A stretch of 64,000 bases of DNA, taken from Cohaesibacter haloalkalitolerans. Its GTDB lineage: Bacteria; Pseudomonadota; Alphaproteobacteria; Rhizobiales; Cohaesibacteraceae. Shown here one piece after another: positions 1-9,968 of this stretch. A program made the position numbers and the translations under genes. Each line of letters opens with the position of its first letter. The stretch's first letter is position 1. The stretch spans positions 372,001 to 436,000 of the forward strand of contig NZ_QNUM01000006.1 of the NCBI RefSeq assembly GCF_003574655.1. The letters are read 5' to 3'. The notes under the pieces are model-generated. The model had not been told where the DNA came from. It made no database searches and worked only from the letters and a program-made list of their open reading frames with translations.

Positions 1-1611
1 GCCATTATCTCCGGCCACAACCTCGACCTGATTTTCCACCCTCAGACCAAAACCGTCTTCCAGATAGTAGCCCGGTTCGATCGTCATGATGTTGCCCGCC
101 TCCAGCCCGAAAGGGTTGGGCAGTTTGCCGAGGCGATGGGGATATTCATGTACCAGCAGATTGTGGCCCACGCCGTGGCCTGTGCCGTGGTCATAATCGA
201 GACCAAGCTGCCACAGATGCATGCGGGCCAGTGCATCCAGCTGGTGCGGAAAGGTTCCCTTGGGAAAGCACGCCATGGACAGGGATAGGAAGCCCCGCAA
301 CACCGCTGTCGCCGCCGTTTTCAAACCAGAGGGGCAGTCGCCGAAGGCAAAGGTGCGGGTTGCATCGGTTGTGCCGCTCTCATATTGGCCGCCGCAATCG
401 AGCAGATAGAGCGAGCCCGGCATGAGTGGCGTATCATTGCCCGGTGTCGGATTGTAGTGGCACATGGCAGCATTCGGCCCAACTGCAGAGATCGGCTTGA
501 AGCTGGGCTCCAGATAACCGGCCACAGCCTGTCGGAACTGATTGATCCGGTCGCCCGCTTCACATTCGGTCACCGGATTGCCAGCGGCGGCGCGTCGTGG
601 CACTTCAACGCTGAGCCAGTGGCAATAGGTCACCCAGGCGATCCCGTCCGCATGATGGGCATCGCGGTATCCCTTGAGCTCGGCGGCTGTTTTGCGGGCC
701 TTGCGCAGCATGATCGGGTTGGTTGAGGGCACCAGCTCGGCACCGGCCTTCCGGGCTGCGACCGTAACGGCATCCGGCGCAAAGACCGGATCGAACCCGA
801 CCCTCCTGCCTTGCGCCAGCTCTGCAAGTCGGGGGAGGAAGGCCTCGGGGGGCTCGGTCTTGACGGTCAGTGCGTCAAGACTGTCGTCCGCCAGTTTTGC
901 CGGATCAATGAACCAGCTGACGGCTCCGTCCATCGGAATGAGGGCAAAGGACAGCGGGACAGGGTGCATCGGAACATCACTGCCGCGCCGATTGAGCAGC
1001 CATGCGATTTCATCCGGACGGCTCTCAACCCACAGATCGATCTGCTCTCCGGCCATGTCCTTGCGTATCGTCTCCAGCTTCTCGCTGGCAGAAAGCCCGG
1101 ACAGGGCTTCGGGCATGACCCGCACCTTGCCCTTTGGCGCGGCAGGCCGGTCTGCCCAGATTGTGCTGAACGGGTCTGGCAGCGGCAAAAGCTCCGCGCC
1201 GCAAGAGGCGAGGGCCTTGCGCAGGTCATCAGCCTGATTGACCGACCAGAGCATGGGGTCATAGCCGATCCGCAAGCAGGGGTGCCCGGTCTCCCGAGCA
1301 ATCCATTTGCCCGGAGGGGTCTGGTGCAGGTGTGCAATTTGCCATAGCCCCGGATCGGCCTGCCTGCTTGCCTGAACCTGATAGCGACCATCCACAAACA
1401 GGACTGCCCCCTTCTTCAACACGAGCGCCCGGCCAAGCGAGCCCGAGAAGCCACTCAGCCAGTGCAGGCAGCGATCATGGCCGGGGCAATCCTCACTCTG
1501 GTGCGCGTCAGCGCTGGTAACGAGATAGGCATCCACCTGCTGCCCGCTCATCCAGAGGCGCAAGGCGGCGAGGCGGTCAGCATGGAACGTCAGGGTTGTT
1601 TCGGTGCTCAT
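1..1611 (-). CDS. pepP: Xaa-Pro aminopeptidase (M24B, aminopeptidase P), 3' end cut by window edge
   Basis: Open on the minus strand from an ATG at 1611 to the left edge, giving 537 residues of a family that is usually about 600 long, so only the C-terminal end is missing. It begins MSTETTLTFHADRL and carries the N-terminal creatinase-like segment SADAHQSE typical of the large eukaryote-like aminopeptidase P type. The C-terminal pita-bread domain shows the dinuclear metal ligands: the two Asp in LLDCGGQYESGTTDATRTF, the His in GTGHGVGHN and the two Glu in TIEPGYY and VENQVE. The enzyme removes an N-terminal residue preceding proline and is expected in the cytoplasm. It lies 76 bases after the peptide permease gene 1688-2641 on the same strand, so it probably digests imported Xaa-Pro peptides. 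Alternative M24 activities such as prolidase are possible but the length favours aminopeptidase P. Confidence 0.9.
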   Translation of the reverse strand, partial: MSTETTLTFHADRLAALRLWMSGQQVDAYLVTSADAHQSEDCPGHDRCLHWLSGFSGSLGRALVLKKGAVLFVDGRYQVQASRQADPGLWQIAHLHQTPPGKWIARETGHPCLRIGYDPMLWSVNQADDLRKALASCGAELLPLPDPFSTIWADRPAAPKGKVRVMPEALSGLSASEKLETIRKDMAGEQIDLWVESRPDEIAWLLNRRGSDVPMHPVPLSFALIPMDGAVSWFIDPAKLADDSLDALTVKTEPPEAFLPRLAELAQGRRVGFDPVFAPDAVTVAARKAGAELVPSTNPIMLRKARKTAAELKGYRDAHHADGIAWVTYCHWLSVEVPRRAAAGNPVTECEAGDRINQFRQAVAGYLEPSFKPISAVGPNAAMCHYNPTPGNDTPLMPGSLYLLDCGGQYESGTTDATRTFAFGDCPSGLKTAATAVLRGFLSLSMACFPKGTFPHQLDALARMHLWQLGLDYDHGTGHGVGHNLLVHEYPHRLGKLPNPFGLEAGNIMTIEPGYYLEDGFGLRVENQVEVVAGDNG

Positions 1612-1687
1612 GACAAAGCATCCTCTTGCAAAGTGTGTTTCCGGCGCGGGCGATCTTCCGGCCCGGGGCTGCTCAAGGCCTCGGCGG

Positions 1688-2641
1688 CTAGCGCATGCGT
1701 GGATCCAGAAGGGTATAGAGAAGGTCGACAATGATGTTGGCAATCACGATGAACAATCCTCCCAGCATCACCACACCGATGATGATCGGTCGGTCCTGAT
1801 TGGCCACCGCCTGCACGGCCAGCGCCCCAACCCCCTGCAGGCCATAAACCTGCTCGATGACAATGGAGCCGCCAAGCAGGAAGGCGATATCGGCGCCAAG
1901 CTGGGTGATCAGCGGGGTGAGTGTGGCACGCATGGCGTGCTTGTAGATCACCTTGCGCTCGGAAATCCCCTTGGCGCGGGCAGTCCGGATATAATCCTCG
2001 CCAAGCACCTGCAACAATTGTCCGCGGGTAAGGCGTGCATAGATCGCCGAGGTGACGAGCGCCAGCGTGGTCCATGGCAAAACGAGGTGCCATGCCCAAT
2101 CGAGGGGATTGTCCAGAAATGGCTTGTAGCCGCCAGCCGGGAACAGCATGAAGCCAGCCTTGCGCGGCAGGAAATAGAGACAATAGAGCGACAGCATTCC
2201 GAGCACGAAGGTGGGAAAACTGAGCCCGATCAGAATGAAGGTCTGCCCGAGCCGGTCCTTCCTTGTGCCTGCATTGCGGGCTGACATGACCCCGATGGGA
2301 ATGCCGATGGCCAGCCATACGATCACCCCACCGATAACGAGGGAAACGGTCGCCGGAATTCGGCGGGTGATGAGGTCGAGAACCGGTTGCTGGTTGCGAT
2401 AGGAATAGCCCAGATCGCCATGCAGTGCCTTGCTGACGAAACTGCCATATTGCACGACGATGGGCCGATCAAGGCCGAGATTCTCGCGAATCTGCACAAG
2501 CTGGGCTTCGGTTGCCTTGTCACCGGCAACCACGCGGGCCGGATCGCCGGGAGCGACGAAAAACAGGAAAAAGACGAACACCGACAGCGAGACAAGCACC
2601 AGACAGGCAAACAGCAACCGCTGCATCAGGTAACGGATCAT
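1688..2641 (-). CDS. Peptide ABC transporter permease, DppB type
   Basis: A 317-residue inner-membrane permease of the DppB/OppB family. The N-terminus is a hydrophobic segment (MIRYLMQRLLFACLVLVSLS) followed by the periplasmic stretch APGDPA and the region GLDRPIVVQY that is typical of the family. The EAA coupling loop is visible as DYIRTARAKGISERKVIYKHAMR, which contacts the ATPase. About six membrane segments can be seen. Its start overlaps the stop of the upstream permease gene by four bases (ATGA at 2638-2641), so the two are translationally coupled. It forms the heterodimeric channel with the DppC-type protein at 2638-3663. The substrate is probably a di- or oligopeptide; the exact one cannot be read from sequence. 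Confidence 0.93.
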   Translation of the reverse strand: MIRYLMQRLLFACLVLVSLSVFVFFLFFVAPGDPARVVAGDKATEAQLVQIRENLGLDRPIVVQYGSFVSKALHGDLGYSYRNQQPVLDLITRRIPATVSLVIGGVIVWLAIGIPIGVMSARNAGTRKDRLGQTFILIGLSFPTFVLGMLSLYCLYFLPRKAGFMLFPAGGYKPFLDNPLDWAWHLVLPWTTLALVTSAIYARLTRGQLLQVLGEDYIRTARAKGISERKVIYKHAMRATLTPLITQLGADIAFLLGGSIVIEQVYGLQGVGALAVQAVANQDRPIIIGVVMLGGLFIVIANIIVDLLYTLLDPRMR

Positions 2642-3659
2642 TGATTGGGTCCTCCCTCGGGTGTCTTTCTGCTGGTCAGCCAGCCTGACAGCACCGATTT
2701 CTTCTTTCTCGGCTTGATGCGGCGCCCCTTGGGGTCCAGCGCGTCGCGCAGCCCGTCACCAAGAATGTTGAAGGCAAGGGTTGAGGTCAGCAGGGCAATG
2801 CCGGGGAAGATGACCAGCCACCAGGCCACCAGATAGACTGAATTGGCCCCCGCGTCGGCCAGCATGCCGCCCCAGCTTGCCGTCGGAGGCGTGATGCCGA
2901 GACCCAGAAAGCTGAGCGTTGCTTCAAAGACAATGGAGCTGGGGATCATCATCGTGGTGTAGACGATGATCGGCACGGAAAGATTGGGGAGAATGTCCCG
3001 AATGAGGATCGATATGGGTCCGGCACCAAGGCTGCGGCTCGCTTCGATGAATTCGCGCTTGGTGAGAGAGGCCGTTTCGGCCCGGATCACGCGGCCCATG
3101 GTGGTCCAGCTGAAGAAGACAATCACGCCGATCGACAGGCCGAGCGATGGCCCGAATACAGACACCAGCGCCAGAGCGCACAACAGAAAGGGTACGCTCA
3201 TGACCAGATCCATGATGCGCCCCAGAACCACATCGACCCAACCGCCAAAAAAGCCGGAAATCATGCCGATCGTGATGCCGATCAGGGCCGAGGCAAGCGC
3301 AGCCAAAACCCCGACGGCGAGGGAAATGCGTGCCCCATAGGCAAGCCGCACCAGCACATCGCGGCCCAGTTGGTCGGCGCCCAGCAGGAACTCATGGTTG
3401 GGCCCCACCGGCAGGCCGAAGGGCGACATGCCGGTTTCGCGGAACTGGGTATTGGGATCATGGCCCGTCCAGTAGGCAACAAGCGGTGCGAAAACCGCAA
3501 AGAGCGTCAGCAGGACGATGAAAACCACCGCCGTCAGCAAGGCCGGGTCCTTGAGAATACGCCGCATGGTCAGCTCAAAGGAGCTGCGCTGCACCACCTG
3601 TTCGGAAATCTTTCCGTTGTCTGCGGAGGGCGCTTTCGGGTGCGTGGTCTGGTTGGTCA

Positions 3660-3663
<4 letters not shown>
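2638..3663 (-). CDS. Peptide ABC transporter permease, DppC type
   Basis: A 341-residue permease with the DppC/OppC layout: a long cytoplasmic N-terminus, a first membrane segment (LLTAVVFIVLLTLFAVFAPL), the periplasmic motif HEFLLGADQLGRDVLVRLAYG that marks the family, and the EAA loop EFIEASRSLGAGPISILIRDILPN. The C-terminus ends DPKGRRIKPRKKK, the usual DP-R tail with extra basic residues. It overlaps the DppD-DppF gene upstream by four bases (3660-3663) and DppB downstream by four bases, which points to one tightly coupled message. Confidence 0.93.
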
Positions 3664-5528
<1,865 letters not shown>

Positions 5529-5586
5529 GATCGGCGGCTTTCCGTTCGTCTGTTCATCGGGCCTTGCGCAAGGCATAGGGGCTTGC

Positions 5587-5604
5587 CGCCGGAAAAGACC
5601 GGCG
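5587..5604 (-). other. Intra-operon hairpin between binding-protein and ATPase genes
   Basis: A 6-bp perfect stem (CGCCGG/CCGGCG) closes a 6-base loop in the 149-base gap after the binding-protein stop codon. There is no T-run. Hairpins at this place in importer operons often protect the abundant binding-protein mRNA from decay, but that role is inferred. Confidence 0.35.
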
Positions 5605-5677
5605 ACAGACAGGGATGGATAGACAGGCCCGGGCCCGAAACGGGACCGGACCTGCCCTTGTTGCGATGAGAAGCGCC

Positions 5678-7447
5678 TTAGCGATCCAGCCAGATATTGG
5701 TGTAGTCACCCTGTGCGCTGAGCGCATATGGCTGGAAGTTCTGAACAGCCTCGCCGTGATACATGACGATATTCTCGCTGACCATCGGCACGACCGGGGC
5801 ATCCTTCATGACCAGCTCGTCCACCTGACCCCACAATTTGGCCGTCTCTTCCGGTGTGGTCGCATTGATGGCCGCCTTGGCCAGCTCCGTTGCGTCCGCA
5901 TTGTCGTAGTCGGTGTAGTTGTAGGTCTGATGGTTGCCATCAAAGGAGAACTGCGGCTGGAAGACAGAACGAGCCGCCCCGCCGACCCAGTCCGGAGACC
6001 AGCCTACAGGAGCAATGTCCCACGCACCTTCCTTGGTGTTGCGCTGGTTGGTCATGAACTTGGAATAATAGTCAGCCGGAGCAACCGGCGTCAGCTCCAG
6101 CGTGATGCCAGCTTTTGCCATGGAGGCCTGAACGGTCTGGGCAACGGCGGGCAGAATGCCCGAGTTGCGGTATGGCATCTTGAGGGTGATACCGTTCGGA
6201 TATCCGGCTTCGGCCAGCAGGGCCTTTGCCTTTTCCGGATCGCCCTTGGAACCATCGGACGGATAGAGGTCGAAGTCATGATAGCCCAGAACGCCGGGGC
6301 CGAAGATGCCATTCTGTGGCGCAGCAACAGCCGGGCCACCCATCTGCTGGACGATTGCGGTCTTGTCGATTGCATAGTTGAGGGCCTGACGGATCTTCAG
6401 GTCCTTGAGCGCACCCTTGTTGTTGTCCGAAACGGTGTTGATGAAGATGAAGGACGTGCGGCCCACACCCATGGTCATCAGCTTTTCGTCGCCCGTCATG
6501 GTCAACATCTGCAGGATGGCAGGCGGGATGATGATATCCCAGACCACATCAGCATCGCCCGCCTGAAGCTGCTGGATGGCAGCATCGGCCTGCAGCCCGA
6601 AGGTGATGTCGATGGTGTCGACATAGGCTGCACGCAGCGGATCGCTCTCGGCTTTCCACGACGGGTTGCGTTTCAGCACCAGTTTGCTGTCCGGCACATA
6701 ATCGACCGGCGTGTAAGGCCCTGAGGCGATATAATGATCGCGATAGTCCGGGCTGTCCGGCATGTAGTCGAGCACTTCCACTGGAGCGGGTGTGGCGCTT
6801 GGCAGCGACAGCATGTAGATGAAGTCGCCAGCCTTTTCCTTGAGCTTGAAGGTGACGGTCTTGTCGTCGACTTCGGTGATGCCGGAGATGTCGTTGCCCT
6901 GAATATAGGCCTTCATGGCGTCCACGGTCGGCTCGACCTTGGAGAAGCCTTCGCAGAAGCTGTCCATGCCCTCGATGAGGGAGGTGTAATAGGTCAGCGC
7001 GAAGGAGCCGAGCGCCGGATTGCACATGCGCTTGATGCCGCGTTCGACGTCTTCCGACGTGATCTGACGGGAACCGCCCGGAGCATTCCAGCTGGCACCA
7101 TCCCGGAGGGTGAAGGTGTAGGAAAGGCCGTCTTCGCTTGGCTGCGGCACGCCTGTCGCAAGGTCGCCGACCGGTGTGATCCGGACCGTCTCATCGGTCG
7201 AGGATTCGTAGCTGATCAGGGTGCGCTGGGTCGGGCGCAGGAAGTTGTTGGTGGTCACGAGACCGGCACTGGTCGGATCGAAGCGATCGATATCGGCGGT
7301 TCCGACGACCTTGAGGGTTCCTCCAGTTTTCGGGGCCGCGTTGGCCTCAAGGCCAACAGACAAGGTTGTTGCGGCAGCAACACCACACAGAAGCGTCCGG
7401 GTGATGGCACCGGAGAGGCTGCGAGTCTTCATACTGAACTGATACAT
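5678..7447 (-). CDS. Peptide-binding protein of ABC importer (SBP family 5)
   Basis: A 589-residue periplasmic binding protein. The N-terminus has basic residues and a hydrophobic core (TRTLLCGVAAATTLSVGL) ending in a signal-peptidase-like ANAA site. The mature part begins with KTGGTLKVVG and continues with the family 5 features DRFDPTSAG, the TFTLRDGASWNAPGG strand region (normally LR-GVKW-DG), and IRQALNYAIDKTAIVQ near the middle. It delivers peptides to the permease pair encoded downstream. The ATG at 7447 has AGGAG seven bases upstream; a second in-frame ATG five codons on is less well placed. It is separated from the upstream PLP-lyase gene by an AT-rich 176-base gap that probably holds its own promoter. 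Confidence 0.93.
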   Translation of the reverse strand: MYQFSMKTRSLSGAITRTLLCGVAAATTLSVGLEANAAPKTGGTLKVVGTADIDRFDPTSAGLVTTNNFLRPTQRTLISYESSTDETVRITPVGDLATGVPQPSEDGLSYTFTLRDGASWNAPGGSRQITSEDVERGIKRMCNPALGSFALTYYTSLIEGMDSFCEGFSKVEPTVDAMKAYIQGNDISGITEVDDKTVTFKLKEKAGDFIYMLSLPSATPAPVEVLDYMPDSPDYRDHYIASGPYTPVDYVPDSKLVLKRNPSWKAESDPLRAAYVDTIDITFGLQADAAIQQLQAGDADVVWDIIIPPAILQMLTMTGDEKLMTMGVGRTSFIFINTVSDNNKGALKDLKIRQALNYAIDKTAIVQQMGGPAVAAPQNGIFGPGVLGYHDFDLYPSDGSKGDPEKAKALLAEAGYPNGITLKMPYRNSGILPAVAQTVQASMAKAGITLELTPVAPADYYSKFMTNQRNTKEGAWDIAPVGWSPDWVGGAARSVFQPQFSFDGNHQTYNYTDYDNADATELAKAAINATTPEETAKLWGQVDELVMKDAPVVPMVSENIVMYHGEAVQNFQPYALSAQGDYTNIWLDR

Positions 7448-7623
7448 CAGTTTCTCCTCTGAAGATGGTGATTGGTTAGGTGTGTTTTTTATTTTTGTAT
7501 TCTAGCAGTATTATCATTGAATATTAATTCGTCAATGATTTGTATAATAATTGTCGACATATCATTTCGGCGCAGTTGAAACCTCCTTTCCGGGCCTGAC
7601 AATTCTGCTGAGGGTTAAGGCGA
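7448..7623 (-). promoter_or_regulatory. AT-rich presumed promoter region of the peptide importer
   Basis: The 176 bases between the PLP-lyase stop and the binding-protein start are sharply AT-rich between about 7480 and 7560, unlike the surrounding genes. The dyad-like TTGTCGACAT lies at 7551-7560. A very similar TTGTCGACA occurs in front of the GH127 gene at 9800. No firm -35/-10 pair is assigned. Confidence 0.35.
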
Positions 7624-8784
7624 TCAAGGCTTGTGTGCGGCGACAAGGGCACCGCTGAGGTCTTGCCAGAGCGCCTCGGTTCCTTCCAGACCGACATGCA
7701 GGCGCACCGATTGTGGCGATTGTCCAAAGGCGCGGGCGGAGTTGGGCTCGGACTTCTGCTGCAGCCCGACATCACCCGGCACGATCAGGCTCTCATGCCC
7801 ACCCCAGCTGACCCCAAGCTTGAACAGCTTGAGCGTGTTGCAGAAGGTGCGCATGTCAATGTCATCCGCAAGCACGATGGAGAACAGGCCGGTGGTTCCC
7901 CGCAAGCCCGCTGGCAGTGAGGCGAGGCCCGGATGATAGACGCAAGCTACCTCTTGCCGCTCACACAGGCGCCGGGCCAGCGTCAACGCGCTTTCCTGAT
8001 GGGCCAGCACCCGCTGGGGCAACGTGCGCAGCCCGCGCAGCAGCAGCCAGGCATCCATTGGCGCGATACGGCCGCCAAGATAGGGGTAGATCTCGCCTCG
8101 GATGCGGCCGATATCCTCTTTCGACCCGACGACGATCCCGGCCACGACATCGCTGTGCCCGCCGATATACTTGGAAGCCGAATGAACGACCAGATCAACG
8201 CCCAGCTCCAGCGGATTCTGGAAGATCGGCGTGGCCCAGCTGTTGTCAATGACGCTGAAAACCCCGTGCCGTCTGGCCATGGCAGCCAGAGCGCCCACAT
8301 CCAGAGCTTCCATCACCCAGCTCGTCGGGCTTTCCAGATAAAACAGGCGGGCGCCGGGCAGGGCTGCTTCGACAGCGTCGTGGTCGGTGCCATCCACATA
8401 GGTCACGGCCACCTGCATGCGCTTGAGATAGGTACCGAACAGCCGGAAGGCATCGGGATAGACATTGCGGACCACCACGATGCGGTCGCCCGGAGCGACA
8501 TTGGACAGCACCGCAGCCGAAATGGCGGCCATGCCGGAGGCAAAGGCGATCGCGTCTTCGGCCAGCTCAAGGGCGGCCATCTTGTCTTCCAGCGCCCGCA
8601 CCGTCGGGTTGAGGCCGCGACTGTAGACCGGGCGTTCCAGATCGCCACGATAGGTGGCGACCATTTCTTCATAGCTGCTGAAGGTGAATAGCGAAGTTTG
8701 CACAATGGGGGGAACAACAGCGTCCTGCGGATTGTGATCGTCATGGGCCAGGATCAGCTGTGCCCGTTCCACGCTTGAAGTCAT
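7624..8784 (-). CDS. PLP-dependent Cys/Met metabolism lyase (cystathionine beta-lyase-like)
   Basis: A 386-residue fold-type I PLP enzyme of the Cys/Met metabolism family (MetC/MetB). The substrate-loop motif YSRGLNPTVRALE lies near residue 54, the PLP phosphate-binding SGMAAISA near 83, DNSWATP near 180 and the Schiff-base lysine in SASKYIGGHSD is K205. It is expected to cleave the C-S bond of cystathionine or a related sulfur amino acid; gamma-synthase or methionine gamma-lyase activity cannot be excluded. Its start overlaps the regulator stop by four bases (8781-8784). Being in one cluster with peptide uptake and a peptidase suggests it works on a sulfur amino acid released from imported peptides, which is inference. 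Confidence 0.88.
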   Translation of the reverse strand: MTSSVERAQLILAHDDHNPQDAVVPPIVQTSLFTFSSYEEMVATYRGDLERPVYSRGLNPTVRALEDKMAALELAEDAIAFASGMAAISAAVLSNVAPGDRIVVVRNVYPDAFRLFGTYLKRMQVAVTYVDGTDHDAVEAALPGARLFYLESPTSWVMEALDVGALAAMARRHGVFSVIDNSWATPIFQNPLELGVDLVVHSASKYIGGHSDVVAGIVVGSKEDIGRIRGEIYPYLGGRIAPMDAWLLLRGLRTLPQRVLAHQESALTLARRLCERQEVACVYHPGLASLPAGLRGTTGLFSIVLADDIDMRTFCNTLKLFKLGVSWGGHESLIVPGDVGLQQKSEPNSARAFGQSPQSVRLHVGLEGTEALWQDLSGALVAAHKP

Positions 8785-9503
8785 GGTTTCATCATCCTGA
8801 TGTCGTCTTCGACCGAATTCAGAAGCTTTCGGGTCTCCTGTTCGGCTTTGTGAGGGTCCTGATCGCGTATCGCTTCGAACAGGGTCCGGTGATAGGGGAA
8901 GGAATTGGACGCAAAATCCGGTCGCCCATAGGGGCGTGTCCAGAAGCGCTGGAACAGGTCGCGAAACTGTTCCAGAAGCTGGCGAAACAGCGGATTGTGG
9001 GCGGCGTCATAGATACTGAGATGGAAGGCGAGGTCTGCCGGGCCGCTGCCGCCCTCCGGTTTGAACAGGCTTTCCATGTGCAGAAGCGCCGCTTCCATGC
9101 GGTGCAGGTCCTCCTCGGTGCGCCGCTTGGCTGCCGCAATGGAGGCCTCCACCTCGATGCCGCGCCGCACTTCCAGTGCTTTCAGAAGAAGGTCTTCAAG
9201 GCCGTCCGTATCCAGCGACAATGGCATGTAGACCGTGTCCGAAGTGATGGTGCGCAGAAGGAAAGTGCCCGATCCGATGCGCGGTTCCAGAATGCCAAGC
9301 GCCGCCAACTGGCTCACCGCTTCGCGGATGCTGGTGCGCGCCACGCCCAATGCTTCGGCAAGGTCGCGCTCGGGCGGCAGCCTGTCCCCCGGCACCATCT
9401 TCTGGCGGTCAATGAACTTGGCCAGCGCCTTGATGACTTGCTCGCTGCGCCCTTGTTGAGGAAGCGGTTTCAATCCTGCGATGGTCTTTTTGCGGTCTTT
9501 CAA
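8781..9503 (-). CDS. GntR family transcriptional regulator, FCD (FadR) subfamily
   Basis: A 240-residue regulator. An N-terminal winged helix-turn-helix (about residues 20-85) shows PGDRLPPERDLAEALGVARTSIREAVSQL, the standard GntR recognition region. It is followed by an all-helical FCD effector domain with the acidic and His residues expected for metal or organic acid binding (AFHLSIYDAAHN; YHRTLFEAIRDQD). The start codon is TTG at 9503, read from the pattern KDRKKTIAGLKPLPQQ; the ribosome site is weak. A near-perfect 17-base FCD-type operator lies 17 bases before the start, so self-control is likely. It probably controls the cluster down to the peptidase. Confidence 0.9.
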   Translation of the reverse strand: MKDRKKTIAGLKPLPQQGRSEQVIKALAKFIDRQKMVPGDRLPPERDLAEALGVARTSIREAVSQLAALGILEPRIGSGTFLLRTITSDTVYMPLSLDTDGLEDLLLKALEVRRGIEVEASIAAAKRRTEEDLHRMEAALLHMESLFKPEGGSGPADLAFHLSIYDAAHNPLFRQLLEQFRDLFQRFWTRPYGRPDFASNSFPYHRTLFEAIRDQDPHKAEQETRKLLNSVEDDIRMMKP

Positions 9504-9519
9504 CGAAGTGCTCTTTGGT

Positions 9520-9536
9520 AATAGGTCTGACCAATT
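9520..9536 (-). promoter_or_regulatory. Candidate FCD/GntR operator in front of the regulator gene
   Basis: On the minus strand the sequence is AATTGGTCAGACCTATT. It has the arms AATTGGT and ACCTATT around a 3-base centre, with one mismatch from a perfect dyad. It is very close to the known PdhR box layout (AATTGGT-N3-ACCAATT) and the FadR core TGG-N-CCGACCA. Position 17 bases upstream of the regulator start fits autoregulation. Confidence 0.55.
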
Positions 9537-9968
9537 TGAAGGAAACGAAACTGGGGATAACTTTGTCTCTTTTGCCGTTCAATCGGGCGTTTTACGGAGC
9601 CGTTTGGGGCAATCGGGAACCGGGTTTCTCCTTGTTCCGCTACGCAAACCAGGTTCAGACGGATGAACAGGTTTGTTAGCAGGATCGAAATTTAGTAATT
9701 AAAAACATCATCTTACAACTGGTAGTCGAGAGCCTCCGCAAGGCCACTTGCGCAAGCCTTCGAGGCTTTCGAGTCCAATTACACCGCATTGAATACTGTT
9801 TGTCGACACTGTGTAGACATTAATTTGTTCTGCGCTAAGCTGAACCGAACGCGAGCAGACCGGTGTCCGCCCGCAATCGAAAGTGACTTGAGCGGCATTG
9901 CTCCGGACTGGCTGAGGTCAGCCCGGTTGACTGCGAACAGGCTCCGAAGGGAATGCGAGGATAGCTTC
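9537..9968. promoter_or_regulatory. Divergent intergenic region, regulator / GH127 gene
   Basis: No gene is seen in this 430-base gap. It holds a compound inverted repeat at 9731-9767 (outer arms AGCCTC/GAGGCT, inner hairpin CGCAAG-gcca-CTTGCG) and, at 9801-9819, two copies of TGTMGACA spaced 11 bases (TGTCGACA, TGTAGACA). The pair may be a regulator site for the GH127 gene. Confidence 0.35.
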
